Part shown: in pieces, positions 42,910 to 52,076 of the stretch
Numbering within the stretch: the stretch's first letter is position 1
Layout of the letters: each line of letters begins with the position of its first letter
From: Jiangella asiatica
GTDB taxonomy: Bacteria; Actinomycetota; Actinomycetes; Jiangellales; Jiangellaceae
Direction: 5' to 3'
Length of the DNA stretch: 64,000 nucleotides
Assembly: GCF_004349065.1 (NCBI RefSeq)
Contig: NZ_SMKZ01000003.1
Location: 124,001 to 188,000 of the forward strand
Program-made: the position numbers and the translations under genes
Notes under the pieces: generated by a model
Databases searched by the model: none
Seen by the model: only the letters and a program-made list of their open reading frames with translations
What the model was told of the DNA's origin: nothing

Positions 42910-43877
42910 CTGGTCCTGGGAAAGAACCCGACGTGGTGCCGGCCCTGGAGGTCGGCGGCACTCACTGCGCCGTCGCCGTCGTCGACACCACGCACTGGCG
43001 TCTGGTCCCAGGTACCGTCCACCGCCTCGCACTGCGGTCGGACGGGACGGCCGAGGAGATCATCTTCGTGATCCTGGAATGCGCCCACTCGGTGGACATC
43101 GAACCCGGCCGCCGGTGGGGCGTGGCGATACCCGGCCCGTTCGACTACGAGAGCGGGGTGGCGCGGTTCCGGGACGTGGGCAAGTTCGACGCCTTGTTCG
43201 GGCTGGACCTACGAGCGATCCTGCTGGACGATGCCGAGACACGACCCCGGGACGTGGCGTTCGTCAACGACGCCGACGCGTTCCTGCTCGGCGAGTGGAT
43301 GGCGGGGGCGGCTGCCGGCCATCGCCGTGCGGTGGGACTGACCCTGGGCACCGGTATCGGCTCGGCGTTCCTGATCGACGGAACGGTCACCGAGGACCAC
43401 CCCGCGGTGCCGCCGGAGGGGCGCGTGGACCTGCTGACCATCGACGGCGGGCCGCTCGAGGACACGGTGTCCCGGCGCGCGATCATCGCCCGGTACGCGG
43501 AGCTGACGAAGTCCGCCGACACCGACGTCGACGTTCGCGACATCGCGATGCGGGACCGGGATGGCGAGCCCGAGGCGCGCCAGGTCCTCGATCGAGCGCT
43601 CATCGCGCTCGGGCGGACCATCGGGCCGTGGGTGGAACGCTTCGGTGCGACCGTCCTCGTGGTGGGCGGCTCCATGGCGGCGTCGTGGGACATCGTGCTG
43701 CCGCGGCTGCGTGCCGGAATCGCGCAGACCGCCCCGGCTGTCGTCGGCCGTACCGCCGTCGTGTGCGCGACGCGGCCGACGGAGGCGGCGCTGATCGGGG
43801 CGGGTTCGGCGGCGTTCCGGCGCACCACGACGCGTGCGGTCAAATCCGGCTCGTCGCACCCTGAAAAGAGAGCCTAA
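42906..43877 (+). CDS. ROK-family sugar kinase
   Basis: 323-aa ROK protein. N-terminal phosphate loop EVGGTHCAVAVVD, catalytic-type FVNDADAFLLGEW near residue 120 and LGTGIGSAFL. The usual ROK zinc motif CxCGxxGCxE is absent; DLLTIDGGPLEDTVS occupies that place, so the metal site is lost. No HTH domain, so it is an enzyme rather than a NagC/XylR-type repressor. Overlaps the isomerase stop by four bases. A mannokinase role fits the neighbours but is inference. Confidence 0.85.
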   Translation: MTGPGKEPDVVPALEVGGTHCAVAVVDTTHWRLVPGTVHRLALRSDGTAEEIIFVILECAHSVDIEPGRRWGVAIPGPFDYESGVARFRDVGKFDALFGLDLRAILLDDAETRPRDVAFVNDADAFLLGEWMAGAAAGHRRAVGLTLGTGIGSAFLIDGTVTEDHPAVPPEGRVDLLTIDGGPLEDTVSRRAIIARYAELTKSADTDVDVRDIAMRDRDGEPEARQVLDRALIALGRTIGPWVERFGATVLVVGGSMAASWDIVLPRLRAGIAQTAPAVVGRTAVVCATRPTEAALIGAGSAAFRRTTTRAVKSGSSHPEKRA

Positions 43878-43886
43878 GGTTCGGCA

Positions 43887-44942
43887 ATGGCAACACAGGA
43901 TCGACGCCGTGGGCCTCAGCCCACCATGCAGGACGTGGCCAGGCGAGCCGGTGTCAGCCCGATGACGGTATCGCGGGTGCTGCATGACAACCCGAGCGTC
44001 AGCGACGACAACCGCCGCAAGGTGATCACCGCCGTCGAGGAGCTCGGCTACCGCCGGAACGAGGTGGCGCGCAGCCTTCGTCTCGGGCGCGCACCGGATC
44101 TCGTCGGCCTGCTCGTGGCCAACCTCGCCAACCCGTTCTACTCCGCCGTCGCTCTCGGCGTGGAGTCCACGCTCAGCGACCACGGCATTCGCGTCATGGT
44201 GGCGAACACGGCTGAGCAGGTGGACCACGAGCGCAAGGCGATCGCGGACCTGGTGTCCCGTCGCATCGACGGGATCATCGTCCTGCCGGCCGGCAACGAG
44301 CACACCCATCTGGACCCGGTGCGGCTCGAGACACCGATCATCTTCGCCGCCAGCCAGCCGTCCGGCGTCGACGCCGACGCGGTCCTGCTCGACGACTTCA
44401 ACGGAACCCGGCTGGCCACCGCACGGCTGCTGGCCGCCGGTCATCGCCGGATCGGTTTCCTCGGCCTGCCGCCGGCGGCATGGACGGGTGCGGAACGGTT
44501 CCGCGGGTTCTGCGCCGCGTTCGACGAGGCCGGCCTGGAGTTCGATGCCCGCTACGATCGCCGCCCGCTGCGCACCGTGGCCGCGGCGGAGAAGGCGACC
44601 ATGGACCTGCTGTCGCAGGTGGACCCTCCCACGGCGCTCTTCTGTGCCAACAACCGGCTGACCATCGGGGCCTTTCGGGTGTTGCGCGCCCGCGACCAGC
44701 GCGTCGACCTCGTCGGCTTCGACGACTTCGAGCTGGCCGACACTCTCGGGATTCCACTCACCATCGTCGCCTACGACCCGATGGAGATCGGCCGCCAGGC
44801 GGCCCGTCTGCTCCTCGACCGCCTCGGTCGTGGGTCGGACGACCGCGATGCGCCGCCCCGTCGCCTTGTCATCCCCACCACGATCATCTACTACGGCCAG
44901 GCAGTCGAGTCGCACCATCCACCGAGCAGCGAGGAGAACTGA
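43887..44942 (+). CDS. LacI-family repressor of cluster 4
   Basis: 351-aa regulator with HTH TMQDVARRAGVSPMTVSRVL, LVANLANPFYSAVALGVE at the start of the effector domain and LVGFDDFELADTLGIPLT near the C-terminus. Nine bases after the kinase gene, two before the mannosidase gene. The two GGTATCG palindromes in the divergent promoter region are the best candidate operators. Confidence 0.9.
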   Translation: MATQDRRRGPQPTMQDVARRAGVSPMTVSRVLHDNPSVSDDNRRKVITAVEELGYRRNEVARSLRLGRAPDLVGLLVANLANPFYSAVALGVESTLSDHGIRVMVANTAEQVDHERKAIADLVSRRIDGIIVLPAGNEHTHLDPVRLETPIIFAASQPSGVDADAVLLDDFNGTRLATARLLAAGHRRIGFLGLPPAAWTGAERFRGFCAAFDEAGLEFDARYDRRPLRTVAAAEKATMDLLSQVDPPTALFCANNRLTIGAFRVLRARDQRVDLVGFDDFELADTLGIPLTIVAYDPMEIGRQAARLLLDRLGRGSDDRDAPPRRLVIPTTIIYYGQAVESHHPPSSEEN

Positions 44943-44944
44943 CG

Positions 44945-47900
44945 ATGACGACCCGGCTTCTCACCCGAAGCGGTCACGCGCCCCGGGCACAGCGAGTGTT
45001 GGACGCCCTGATCAGCGCGACCCTGCGACCCGCGCTGACCATCGACGACACCGTGGTCTCCGCCGGTGAGCTGCCGCTGTTCCGATATCCGGAGCCAGGT
45101 TCCGGGACCGGACTGCACCAGGTGGTCCGCGTCCATGTCAGCCGCGATCTGCCGGCGCTGGATCGGGTCGAGCTGCGCGAGCAGGACGGCAGCGGGTTCG
45201 CGACGATGGCGCCGTCGCCGCCGTCCAGCGTCATCGACCTGCTCGTCCCCGAGGTCACCGCACCGTCACGGTGGCGCCTGGTCGTCGTGGCCGACGGTCA
45301 CGAGCACATCGGCGAGATCGAGCTCGCACCCAGCCGGAAGCTCACCGTCCACCTGGTGCAGCACAGCCACCTCGACATCGGCTACACCGACCCCCAGGGC
45401 ATCGTCCTGCGCAACCACCTCGAGTACCTCGACGCGGCCGTGGAGCTCGCCCGTCAGGGCGACGACACCCAACCCGACAGCCGGTTCAAGTGGACGGTGG
45501 AGTCGAACTTCCCGATCCGTGCGTGGCTCGCGCACCGATCGAGCGCGGTGATCGAGGAGTTCTGCCGGCTGGCGCGCCAGGACGTCCTCGAGGTCGCGGC
45601 GATGCCGTTCAACCTGCACACCGAGGCGTCGAGTCAAGAAGAGCTGGTGCGGCTCCTGCGCGGGACCTTCGAGCTGCGCGAGCGCTACCGGATCCCGATC
45701 CGGACGGCCATGCACACCGACGTTCCCGGCGCCACGACCGGCTGGGTGGACGCGCTGGTCGAAGCCGGTGTGCGTTACCTGTCCGCGGCGCACAACTGGG
45801 CCGGCCGTTCGGTGCCGTACCGCACCGGCGGGCAGGAGCTCTCGCGGCCGTTCTGGTGGTGCACACCCGCGGGCAACCGCATGCTCACCTGGTTCACCGA
45901 CAGCGCACACGGCGCCGCCTACATGGAGGGCAACCTGGTCGGCCTGGTGGACTCCTACGACGAGGCCATCCACCGCCTGCCGATGTACCTGCAAGCCCTC
46001 ACCACCAAGCCCATCCCGTACGCCAAGGACGTGCTGGGATTCGCCGGGTACCCGCAGGAGAGCGAGCTGGTCAAGGAGCCGTTCCCGTACGACCTGCTGC
46101 AGCTGCGAGTGCAGGGCAGCCATTCCGACAACGCCTGCCCCAGCGACATCACGGCCGAGATCGCGCAGGCCTGGAACGCGCAGTGGGCCTACCCGCGTCT
46201 GGTCGTGGCCACCAACCACTCCTTCCTGTCCACCGCGGAGCGAGAGCTCGGCGACCGCCTCGCCGAGCAGACCGGCGACTGGGGTGACTGGTGGGCCGAC
46301 GGACTCGGGTCCGGTGCGCGCCCACTCGGGTACAACCGCCGCGCACAGTCCATCCTCCGCGCGGCCGAGACGGCCCATGCCTTCGCCGACCTGGCGGTGG
46401 GCGAGACACATGACGTGCGAGAGGAGATCGATCGCACCTACGACAAGATCGGACTCTTCGACGAGCACACCTGGGGAGCCGCCAACCCCTGGCATGACCA
46501 CGAGCACGGCCCGGGTTCCGGTGCCATCCAGTGGTCGCGCAAGGTCGAGTTCGCCTACCAGGCTCACGACGACGCCCAGGACCTCCTTCACGCCGCCGTC
46601 CGGCGCCTCGGCGCCGCCACCACCGCACCGGCGAGCGCGCAGGTCCTCGGCTCGGTCGTCGTGTACAACACGTCGGGCTGGCACCGCACCGACATCGTCG
46701 ACGTCTTCGTCCCGGAGAGCGCCTTCTCCGCATCCGTCGAGGACTTCGCCGTCATCGACAGCCGAAAGGCAGAGCCCGTGCCTGCCCGGATCACCCGGGA
46801 GACCCGCCAGGCGTCGCCGCGCGGCTGGCACGTCCAGTTCGTCGCGACCGACGTTCCATCGGCGGGGTGGGTGCGATACGACATCACGCGTCCGACCGCC
46901 GGTTCCGCCATCACGCCGGAGACCGGGTCCTGGCAGCTGTCGAACGAGTTCTACGACGTGACCTACGACCCGGATCTCGGTGCCATCGCCTCGATCACCG
47001 ACCGCGCGACCGGAAGGGAGCTCGTCGACGTCGGGGCCCTCACCGGGGTCAACCAGTACATCCACGACGCCTACGGGTCCGCGCCCGGGGTCAACCACCT
47101 GTCCAGCCGCCTGCACGCCCACGACCTGTCGCTGCTCACCTCCCGCACCGTCGCCCGTGGGACGCGACTGGTCCGATCGGAGCGGTCCGAGCTGGGACAC
47201 GTGCTCGAAGTCGAGACCTACGCGCCCGGCGTCGACCACATCCGCACGTCGGTCGCCCTCTATCGGGGCGTGCCACGTGTCGAGATCACCAACCGTGTCA
47301 GCAAGCAGGCGAGCAAGGGCAAGGAGAGCGGATTCTTCGCCTTCCCGCTCGCCTCTTCGACCTGGCCGACATATGAACTGACGGGGTCGGTGGCCGGCCA
47401 CGGAATCCCACACGTCCCTGGCGCGCCACAGCACATGCACGCGATCAGGCACTGGGCGGCGTTCAGCGAGGACGGCTACAGCACGGCGTGGGCGACCATG
47501 GAAGCACCGCTGGTGCAGCTCGGCACGATCCATCTGCCGTACGCGCCGTTCCCGTCGACGATCAGAGACACCGAGCCAGAACCCGGCACCATCTACTCGT
47601 GGGCCTTCAACAACATCTGGGACACCAACTTCCCGTCCCAGCAGAGTGGCGAGATGACGTTCCGATACGCCATCGCCGGTTCGGCGAGCAGCACGCCGCA
47701 ACGGCTGGGGGCCACGACGGCCACCGGGCTCACCGACTCCTTGGTCGCTGTGCTCGCGACCGGGCGGACCGGCGGTGAGCCGGTTTCCGGCACCGGAAGC
47801 CTGCTGTCGATCGAGTCGCCGCACGTCCTCGTCACGAGCATCGGCCGGCCGCAGGACGGATCGCCCGGCATCACGGTCCGGCTCAGGTCCGTCGCGTTGG

Positions 47901-48064
47901 AACCGACCGAAGCGGTGGTCGCTCTCAACGAGTACCCGGCGCAGCGCGCAGCCGTGGCGACCCTCTTCGAGGACGAGTGGCAGCCGATCCCCGTCCGGGA
48001 CGGGCGCGTGCACGTGGTCCTGCCGGCCGGTGCCAGCCGCACGCTGCGCCTGGGCACGACGTAG
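44945..48064 (+). CDS. GH38 alpha-mannosidase
   Basis: 1039-aa glycoside hydrolase family 38 enzyme with no signal peptide, so cytoplasmic. An N-terminal domain of about 130 residues is followed by the zinc-site motif H140-S-H-L-D144 (QHSHLDIGYTD), the ESNFPIRAWL helix, and the likely nucleophile Asp259 in MHTDVPGATTGW. The C-terminal half shows the GH38 beta domains (WQLSNEFYDVTYDPDLGAIA, YRGVPRVEITNRVS). Start is just after the LacI stop. Would hydrolyse alpha-mannosides after uptake and desulfation. Confidence 0.92.
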   Translation: MTTRLLTRSGHAPRAQRVLDALISATLRPALTIDDTVVSAGELPLFRYPEPGSGTGLHQVVRVHVSRDLPALDRVELREQDGSGFATMAPSPPSSVIDLLVPEVTAPSRWRLVVVADGHEHIGEIELAPSRKLTVHLVQHSHLDIGYTDPQGIVLRNHLEYLDAAVELARQGDDTQPDSRFKWTVESNFPIRAWLAHRSSAVIEEFCRLARQDVLEVAAMPFNLHTEASSQEELVRLLRGTFELRERYRIPIRTAMHTDVPGATTGWVDALVEAGVRYLSAAHNWAGRSVPYRTGGQELSRPFWWCTPAGNRMLTWFTDSAHGAAYMEGNLVGLVDSYDEAIHRLPMYLQALTTKPIPYAKDVLGFAGYPQESELVKEPFPYDLLQLRVQGSHSDNACPSDITAEIAQAWNAQWAYPRLVVATNHSFLSTAERELGDRLAEQTGDWGDWWADGLGSGARPLGYNRRAQSILRAAETAHAFADLAVGETHDVREEIDRTYDKIGLFDEHTWGAANPWHDHEHGPGSGAIQWSRKVEFAYQAHDDAQDLLHAAVRRLGAATTAPASAQVLGSVVVYNTSGWHRTDIVDVFVPESAFSASVEDFAVIDSRKAEPVPARITRETRQASPRGWHVQFVATDVPSAGWVRYDITRPTAGSAITPETGSWQLSNEFYDVTYDPDLGAIASITDRATGRELVDVGALTGVNQYIHDAYGSAPGVNHLSSRLHAHDLSLLTSRTVARGTRLVRSERSELGHVLEVETYAPGVDHIRTSVALYRGVPRVEITNRVSKQASKGKESGFFAFPLASSTWPTYELTGSVAGHGIPHVPGAPQHMHAIRHWAAFSEDGYSTAWATMEAPLVQLGTIHLPYAPFPSTIRDTEPEPGTIYSWAFNNIWDTNFPSQQSGEMTFRYAIAGSASSTPQRLGATTATGLTDSLVAVLATGRTGGEPVSGTGSLLSIESPHVLVTSIGRPQDGSPGITVRLRSVALEPTEAVVALNEYPAQRAAVATLFEDEWQPIPVRDGRVHVVLPAGASRTLRLGTT

Positions 48065-48065
48065 C

Positions 48066-48081
48066 GGGCGGGTGGCCGCCC
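48066..48081 (+). terminator. possible hairpin terminator after the mannosidase gene
   Basis: GGGCGG and CCGCCC form a perfect six-bp stem with a four-base loop starting three bases after the stop codon. No T-run follows, so this is only a candidate. Confidence 0.35.
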
Positions 48082-48110
48082 ACGCCGGCGGAGTGACCTG
48101 CCTCACACGG

Positions 48111-48137
48111 TGTCAGGATGTTCGATCACGCGGTGTC
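48111..48137 (+). promoter_or_regulatory. candidate ECF41 promoter
   Basis: TGTCAGG and TGTC are spaced 16 bp, close to the ECF41-type promoter pattern as recalled (TGTCACA with CGTC as -10). The site lies about 35 bp before the flavoprotein gene, which precedes an ECF41 sigma factor gene. Confidence 0.45.
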
Positions 48138-48170
48138 TTGTGTCCGAAGCCTCGGAACGAAGGAGACACC

Positions 48171-49391
48171 ATGACCGGGAACACCGACGTGGTCGTGATC
48201 GGCGGCGGGTACGCCGGCGTCATGGCGGCCAATCGGCTGACCCAGCGCGACGACGTGACCGTGACCCTGATCAACCCGCGACCGGCCTTCGTCGAGCGGA
48301 TCCGGCTGCACCAGCTGGTGGGCGGGTCGGATGACGCCGTGGTCGAGTTCAAAGACGTGCTGGCCGACCGCGTCCGGCTGGTGGTCGACACCGTGACCCG
48401 GATCGACGCGCCGGAGCGCAGCGTGGCGTTGGCCACCGGCGGCGCGATCGGCTACGACTACCTGGTCTACGCGGTGGGCAGTGGCAGCGCCGATCAGGGG
48501 GTGCCCGGAGCGGCCGAGTTCGCCTACCCGACCGCCAGCCTGGAGCAGGCGCAGCGGCTGCGGTCCGTCGTCGACGGCGCACCCGCGACGGCCTCGATGA
48601 CGGTTGTCGGTGGCGGTCCGCTCGGCATCGAGATCGCCTCCGAGCTCGCGGAGCTGGGCCGTACCGTGACCTTGGTCTGCGGTGAGCAGCTCGGCCCGTA
48701 CCTGCACCCACGGGCTCGACGCTCGGTGGCCAAGGAGTTGTCCAGGCTCGGGGTGACCGTCCTCGAGGGCCCCGGCTCGAAGGTGACCACGGTGACCCGC
48801 GATGCTGTCCGGCTCAGCGACGGCCGCCAGCTGCCGAGCGCGGTGACGATCTGGGCCGCCGGGTTCGGCGTTCCGGATCTGGCCGGGCCCAGCGGGCTGA
48901 CCACCGACGCCGTCGGCCGGCTGCTCACGGACGAGACCCTGACCAGCGTTGACGACGAGCGCATCGTCGCGACCGGAGATGCGGCGACCCCGTCGGGCCT
49001 GCCGTTGCGGATGAGCTGCCAGGCCGCGCTCCCGCTGGGCTCGCACGCGGCCGACACGGTGCTCAGCCGGATCGCGGGTGAACAACCTGAGGACTTCACC
49101 AAGGGGATCGCCGCCATGTGCGTCAGCTTGGGTCGTCGGGCCGGCGTCTTCCAGCTCTCCCACCGCAACGACATCGCGACCAGGTTCTACATCGGCGGTC
49201 GCACGGGCGCGAAGCTCAAGGAAGCCGCTAACACGAGCCCTATCCAGCAGCTGGCGGGAGAGGCACGCAAACCCGGTTCGCACGTCTGGTGGGTCAAGGA
49301 ATCCAAGCTCTTCCGCGGCGAGGGAATGAGCCGTAAGTGGCGCGAGCAGCGGCTCCAGGCCGAGCGCGGAAAGGCGTTGACCACCCGCTGA
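48171..49391 (+). CDS. NAD(P)/FAD-dependent oxidoreductase (NDH-2-like)
   Basis: 406-aa flavoprotein. FAD loop VVVIGGGYAGVMAAN at the N-terminus, second Rossmann motif VVGGGPLGIEIASELAELG near residue 145, and a C-terminal FAD contact VATGDAATPSG. AAGGAG lies five bases before the ATG. Directly upstream of sigJ; ECF41 sigma factors are commonly encoded next to an oxidoreductase, carboxymuconolactone decarboxylase or epimerase that they control, and a candidate ECF41 promoter precedes this gene. Confidence 0.88.
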   Translation: MTGNTDVVVIGGGYAGVMAANRLTQRDDVTVTLINPRPAFVERIRLHQLVGGSDDAVVEFKDVLADRVRLVVDTVTRIDAPERSVALATGGAIGYDYLVYAVGSGSADQGVPGAAEFAYPTASLEQAQRLRSVVDGAPATASMTVVGGGPLGIEIASELAELGRTVTLVCGEQLGPYLHPRARRSVAKELSRLGVTVLEGPGSKVTTVTRDAVRLSDGRQLPSAVTIWAAGFGVPDLAGPSGLTTDAVGRLLTDETLTSVDDERIVATGDAATPSGLPLRMSCQAALPLGSHAADTVLSRIAGEQPEDFTKGIAAMCVSLGRRAGVFQLSHRNDIATRFYIGGRTGAKLKEAANTSPIQQLAGEARKPGSHVWWVKESKLFRGEGMSRKWREQRLQAERGKALTTR

Positions 49392-49416
49392 ACCCGTTGA
49401 CGAAGGAGCTCGAGCT

Positions 49417-50313
49417 GTGAGGGAGCACGCCACCGACCAGGCGACCGAGGCTTTCGTCGCCCAGCGCAACCTGCTCTTCACCGTCGCCTACGAGATGCTC
49501 GGATCGGCGGCCGATGCCGAGGACGTCCTGCAGGAGACCTGGCTGCGATGGGTGAAGGTCGACCTGGGGGAGGTGCGTGACCAGCGCGCCTACCTGGTCC
49601 GCATCACGACCCGGCAGGCGCTCAACCGGCTGCGCACCGTGAAGCGCCGCCGGGAGGCCTACGTCGGCCCGTGGCTGCCGGAGCCGCTGCTGACCGCGCC
49701 GGACGTGGCCGAGGACGTCGAGCTCGCCGAGAGCATGTCGATGGCGCTCATGCTCGTCCTGGAGACGCTGACGCCGACCGAGCGGGCCGTCTTCGTGCTG
49801 CGCGAGGCCTTCGATGTGGGCTATGACGAGATCGCGGCCGCCCTCGACAAGACACCTGCCGCCGTCCACCAGATCGCCCACCGCGCCCGCCGGCACGTTG
49901 ACGCCCGCCGCCCCCGCGAAGTGGTCACCGCGAGCCAGACCCAGGCGGCCCTGGATGCGTTCCGGCACGCGCTCGAAGCCGGGGACCTGCAAGGCCTGCT
50001 CGAGGTGCTCGCTCCCGAGGTGGTGGCCATCAGCGACGGCGGCGGCGTCAAGCTGGCCCCGCCGCGTCCGATCACCGGCGCCGAGAAGGTGGGCCGCTTC
50101 GTCGTCGGCGGCCTCGCGAGGACCGATGCCACGCTCACCGTCGGCCAGACCGTGGTCAACGGCAACCCAGCATTGGTCCTGCGCGTCGACGGCGAGCTGG
50201 ACGGCGTCCTGGCGGTCCGGGTCGAGAACGCCCGCATCACCGGCCTCTACTTCGTCCGCAACCCGGACAAGCTGACCCGCATCGACTCCGAGACCGCCCT
50301 CACCCTGCGATGA
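49417..50313 (+). CDS. sigJ: ECF41-group RNA polymerase sigma factor (SigJ)
   Basis: 298-aa extracytoplasmic-function sigma factor. Region 2 (DAEDVLQETWLRW) and region 4 (DEIAAALDKTPAAVHQIAHR) are joined by a linker with WLPEP (86-90), and the SnoaL-like C-terminal domain carries DGGG and NPDKL, the three marks of the ECF41 group. In this group the C-terminal extension acts as a built-in regulator in place of an anti-sigma factor. GTG start with AAGGAG 8 bases upstream; the stop overlaps the next gene. Confidence 0.92.
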   Translation: MREHATDQATEAFVAQRNLLFTVAYEMLGSAADAEDVLQETWLRWVKVDLGEVRDQRAYLVRITTRQALNRLRTVKRRREAYVGPWLPEPLLTAPDVAEDVELAESMSMALMLVLETLTPTERAVFVLREAFDVGYDEIAAALDKTPAAVHQIAHRARRHVDARRPREVVTASQTQAALDAFRHALEAGDLQGLLEVLAPEVVAISDGGGVKLAPPRPITGAEKVGRFVVGGLARTDATLTVGQTVVNGNPALVLRVDGELDGVLAVRVENARITGLYFVRNPDKLTRIDSETALTLR

Positions 50314-51317
50314 ACACCGATCGCGGCCCGCTGACAGCCGACATGTCGCCGTCGCCCTGGCCGACGGTGGCCGGAGCGGTCGTGCTGCTCACGGCGGTCC
50401 TCAGCGTACTGCTCACCGCGTTCGCCTGGCCGTCGGTGCGGTCGTCGGCGCACGATCTGCCGATCGCCGTCGCCGGGCCGGCCGCCGCGGCCGAGCAGGT
50501 CGGCGTCGTCCTCGACGAACGCCTGCCGGACGCCTTCGAGATCACCGAGGTCGCCGACACGGCGGCCGCGGAGCAGTTGATCCGTGACCGGGAGGTGTAC
50601 GGGGCGATCGACGTCAGCTCCGGCACCCCGCAGGTCGTCATCGCCTCCGCCGCCAGCTCAGCGGTGGCCCAGACCCTCCAGAGCGTCGCGACCGCGCTCG
50701 GCCGGGCGGAGACACCAGGCGCCAGCACCGCGGTCGCGACCCGTGACCTTGCCGCCCTGCCGGCCGACGACCCGCGCGGTGCCGGCCTGACCGCCGGCGC
50801 CCTCCCGCTGGTCATGGGTGGCCTGCTCGCCGCGGTGCTGCTGACCAGACTCGTCCGCGGCACCGCCCGCCGGGTCACCGGAGCGCTCGCCTTCGCCGCG
50901 ACCGGCGGTCTGGCCGTGGCAGCGATCCTGCAGTTCTGGCTCGGCTCGCTGGGCGGCTCGTACCCGGCCAACAGCGGCGCCGTCGCCCTCACGATCGCTG
51001 CCACCTCCCTGAGCATCCTGGGGCTGGAGTCACTGCTCGGCACCGTCGGCTTCGGTCTGGGCGCCGTCATCATGATGCTCATCGGCAATCCCCTGTCAGG
51101 TACCTCGACCGCGCCCGAGATGCTGCCCGGCTGGTCCGGCACCCTGGGCCAGCTGCTGCCGCCGGGGGCGGGCGGCCAGCTGCTGCGCTCCACCGCGTTC
51201 TTCGACGGCCGCGCCGCCACCCAGCCCGTCGTCGTCCTGGCCGCCTGGCTCGCGCTCGGAGGAGTGCTGTGCCTGGGCAGCGGCCTGCGGCGTATGACGG
51301 GCCGGCAGCGGGCATGA
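50310..51317 (+). CDS. membrane protein, ABC-2/YhgE-like
   Basis: 335-aa protein with one N-terminal helix, a roughly 115-residue external domain (DLPIAVAGPAAAAEQVGVVL) and about five helices in the C-terminal half. The layout resembles YhgE/Pip and ABC-2 permease-like proteins. Overlaps the sigJ stop by four bases, so it belongs to that unit. No ATPase is nearby. Function unknown. Confidence 0.7.
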   Translation: MNTDRGPLTADMSPSPWPTVAGAVVLLTAVLSVLLTAFAWPSVRSSAHDLPIAVAGPAAAAEQVGVVLDERLPDAFEITEVADTAAAEQLIRDREVYGAIDVSSGTPQVVIASAASSAVAQTLQSVATALGRAETPGASTAVATRDLAALPADDPRGAGLTAGALPLVMGGLLAAVLLTRLVRGTARRVTGALAFAATGGLAVAAILQFWLGSLGGSYPANSGAVALTIAATSLSILGLESLLGTVGFGLGAVIMMLIGNPLSGTSTAPEMLPGWSGTLGQLLPPGAGGQLLRSTAFFDGRAATQPVVVLAAWLALGGVLCLGSGLRRMTGRQRA

Positions 51318-51324
51318 TGGCGAC

Positions 51325-51984
51325 ATGGACCTGGCTCGTGGCATCGCCGACCATGCGCGGTCGATGGTGGAGCGGTGCGCGCGGGTGCTGGTGGCGATCG
51401 ACGGGCCCGATGCCGCCGGTAAGACGACGCTCGCGGACGGCGTCGCCGCGTCGTTGGAGGGGCTGGCGGTGCGGGCGTCGATCGACGACTTCCACCGGCC
51501 GGCGGTCGAACGGAGAGCACGCGGGCTGACCGCCGAGGCGTACCTCGACGACACGTTCGCTTTTGACGACGTGGAGCTTTTGCTGCAGGCGTTCGCCGGC
51601 GGCACGACGTCGGTCGTGACCGGGGTCCTGGACCTTGCGACCGACCGGGTGAGCGTGCGACACGAGACCGTGCCGGAGGCGGCCGTGCTGGTGATGGACG
51701 GTGTCTTCCTGCTGCGGCGGGAGCTGCGGCGGTACTGGGACGTGGGCATCCATCTGCATGTACCCGAGGAGGTCACGCTCGAGCGGGCGCTGGTGCGCGA
51801 CCGTCAGGTGTTCGGGGATGCCGCGCGGGTCGAGGAGCGGTACCGGCGCAAGTACCTGCCCGGTCAGGCGCTCTATCGATCACGGGAGGACCCGTGGGGA
51901 GTGGCCGATGTCGTCGCGGACACCAGCGACGTCCGCTCGCCGGTCGTGACGTTCGACCGGATCGGGTTGGCCGGCCGCGGCTGA
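51325..51984 (+). CDS. P-loop uridine kinase-like protein
   Basis: 219-aa nucleoside-kinase-like P-loop protein. Walker A GPDAAGKTT near residue 27, SIDDFHRP with the acidic residue that often binds the substrate, VLVMDGVFLLRRELRRYWD and a lid region RDRQVFGDAARVEERYRRKY. Starts 8 bases after the membrane protein gene. Substrate not predictable. Confidence 0.82.
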   Translation: MDLARGIADHARSMVERCARVLVAIDGPDAAGKTTLADGVAASLEGLAVRASIDDFHRPAVERRARGLTAEAYLDDTFAFDDVELLLQAFAGGTTSVVTGVLDLATDRVSVRHETVPEAAVLVMDGVFLLRRELRRYWDVGIHLHVPEEVTLERALVRDRQVFGDAARVEERYRRKYLPGQALYRSREDPWGVADVVADTSDVRSPVVTFDRIGLAGRG

Positions 51985-52012
51985 GCGGACCTCCCTCCTC
52001 GTACGAGCCTGC

Positions 52013-52041
52013 TAGCATCCTCGGCGGCGTGAATCGTTTCA
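52013..52041 (+). promoter_or_regulatory. -10 box and LacI-type operator for the fourth sulfatase
   Basis: TAGCAT (52013-52018) is a good -10 hexamer. TGAATCGTTTCA (52030-52041) follows, a near palindrome centred on CG of the common LacI-family form. No regulator gene is adjacent. Confidence 0.55.
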
Positions 52042-52076
52042 GTCAATCGGTCGAGTCGATGTGATGGAGGCGGCAG

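Noticed and set aside
45266-48106. 946-codon minus-strand frame opposite the mannosidase gene
   Set aside because: Shadow of a GH38 gene with intact catalytic motifs; no independent support.
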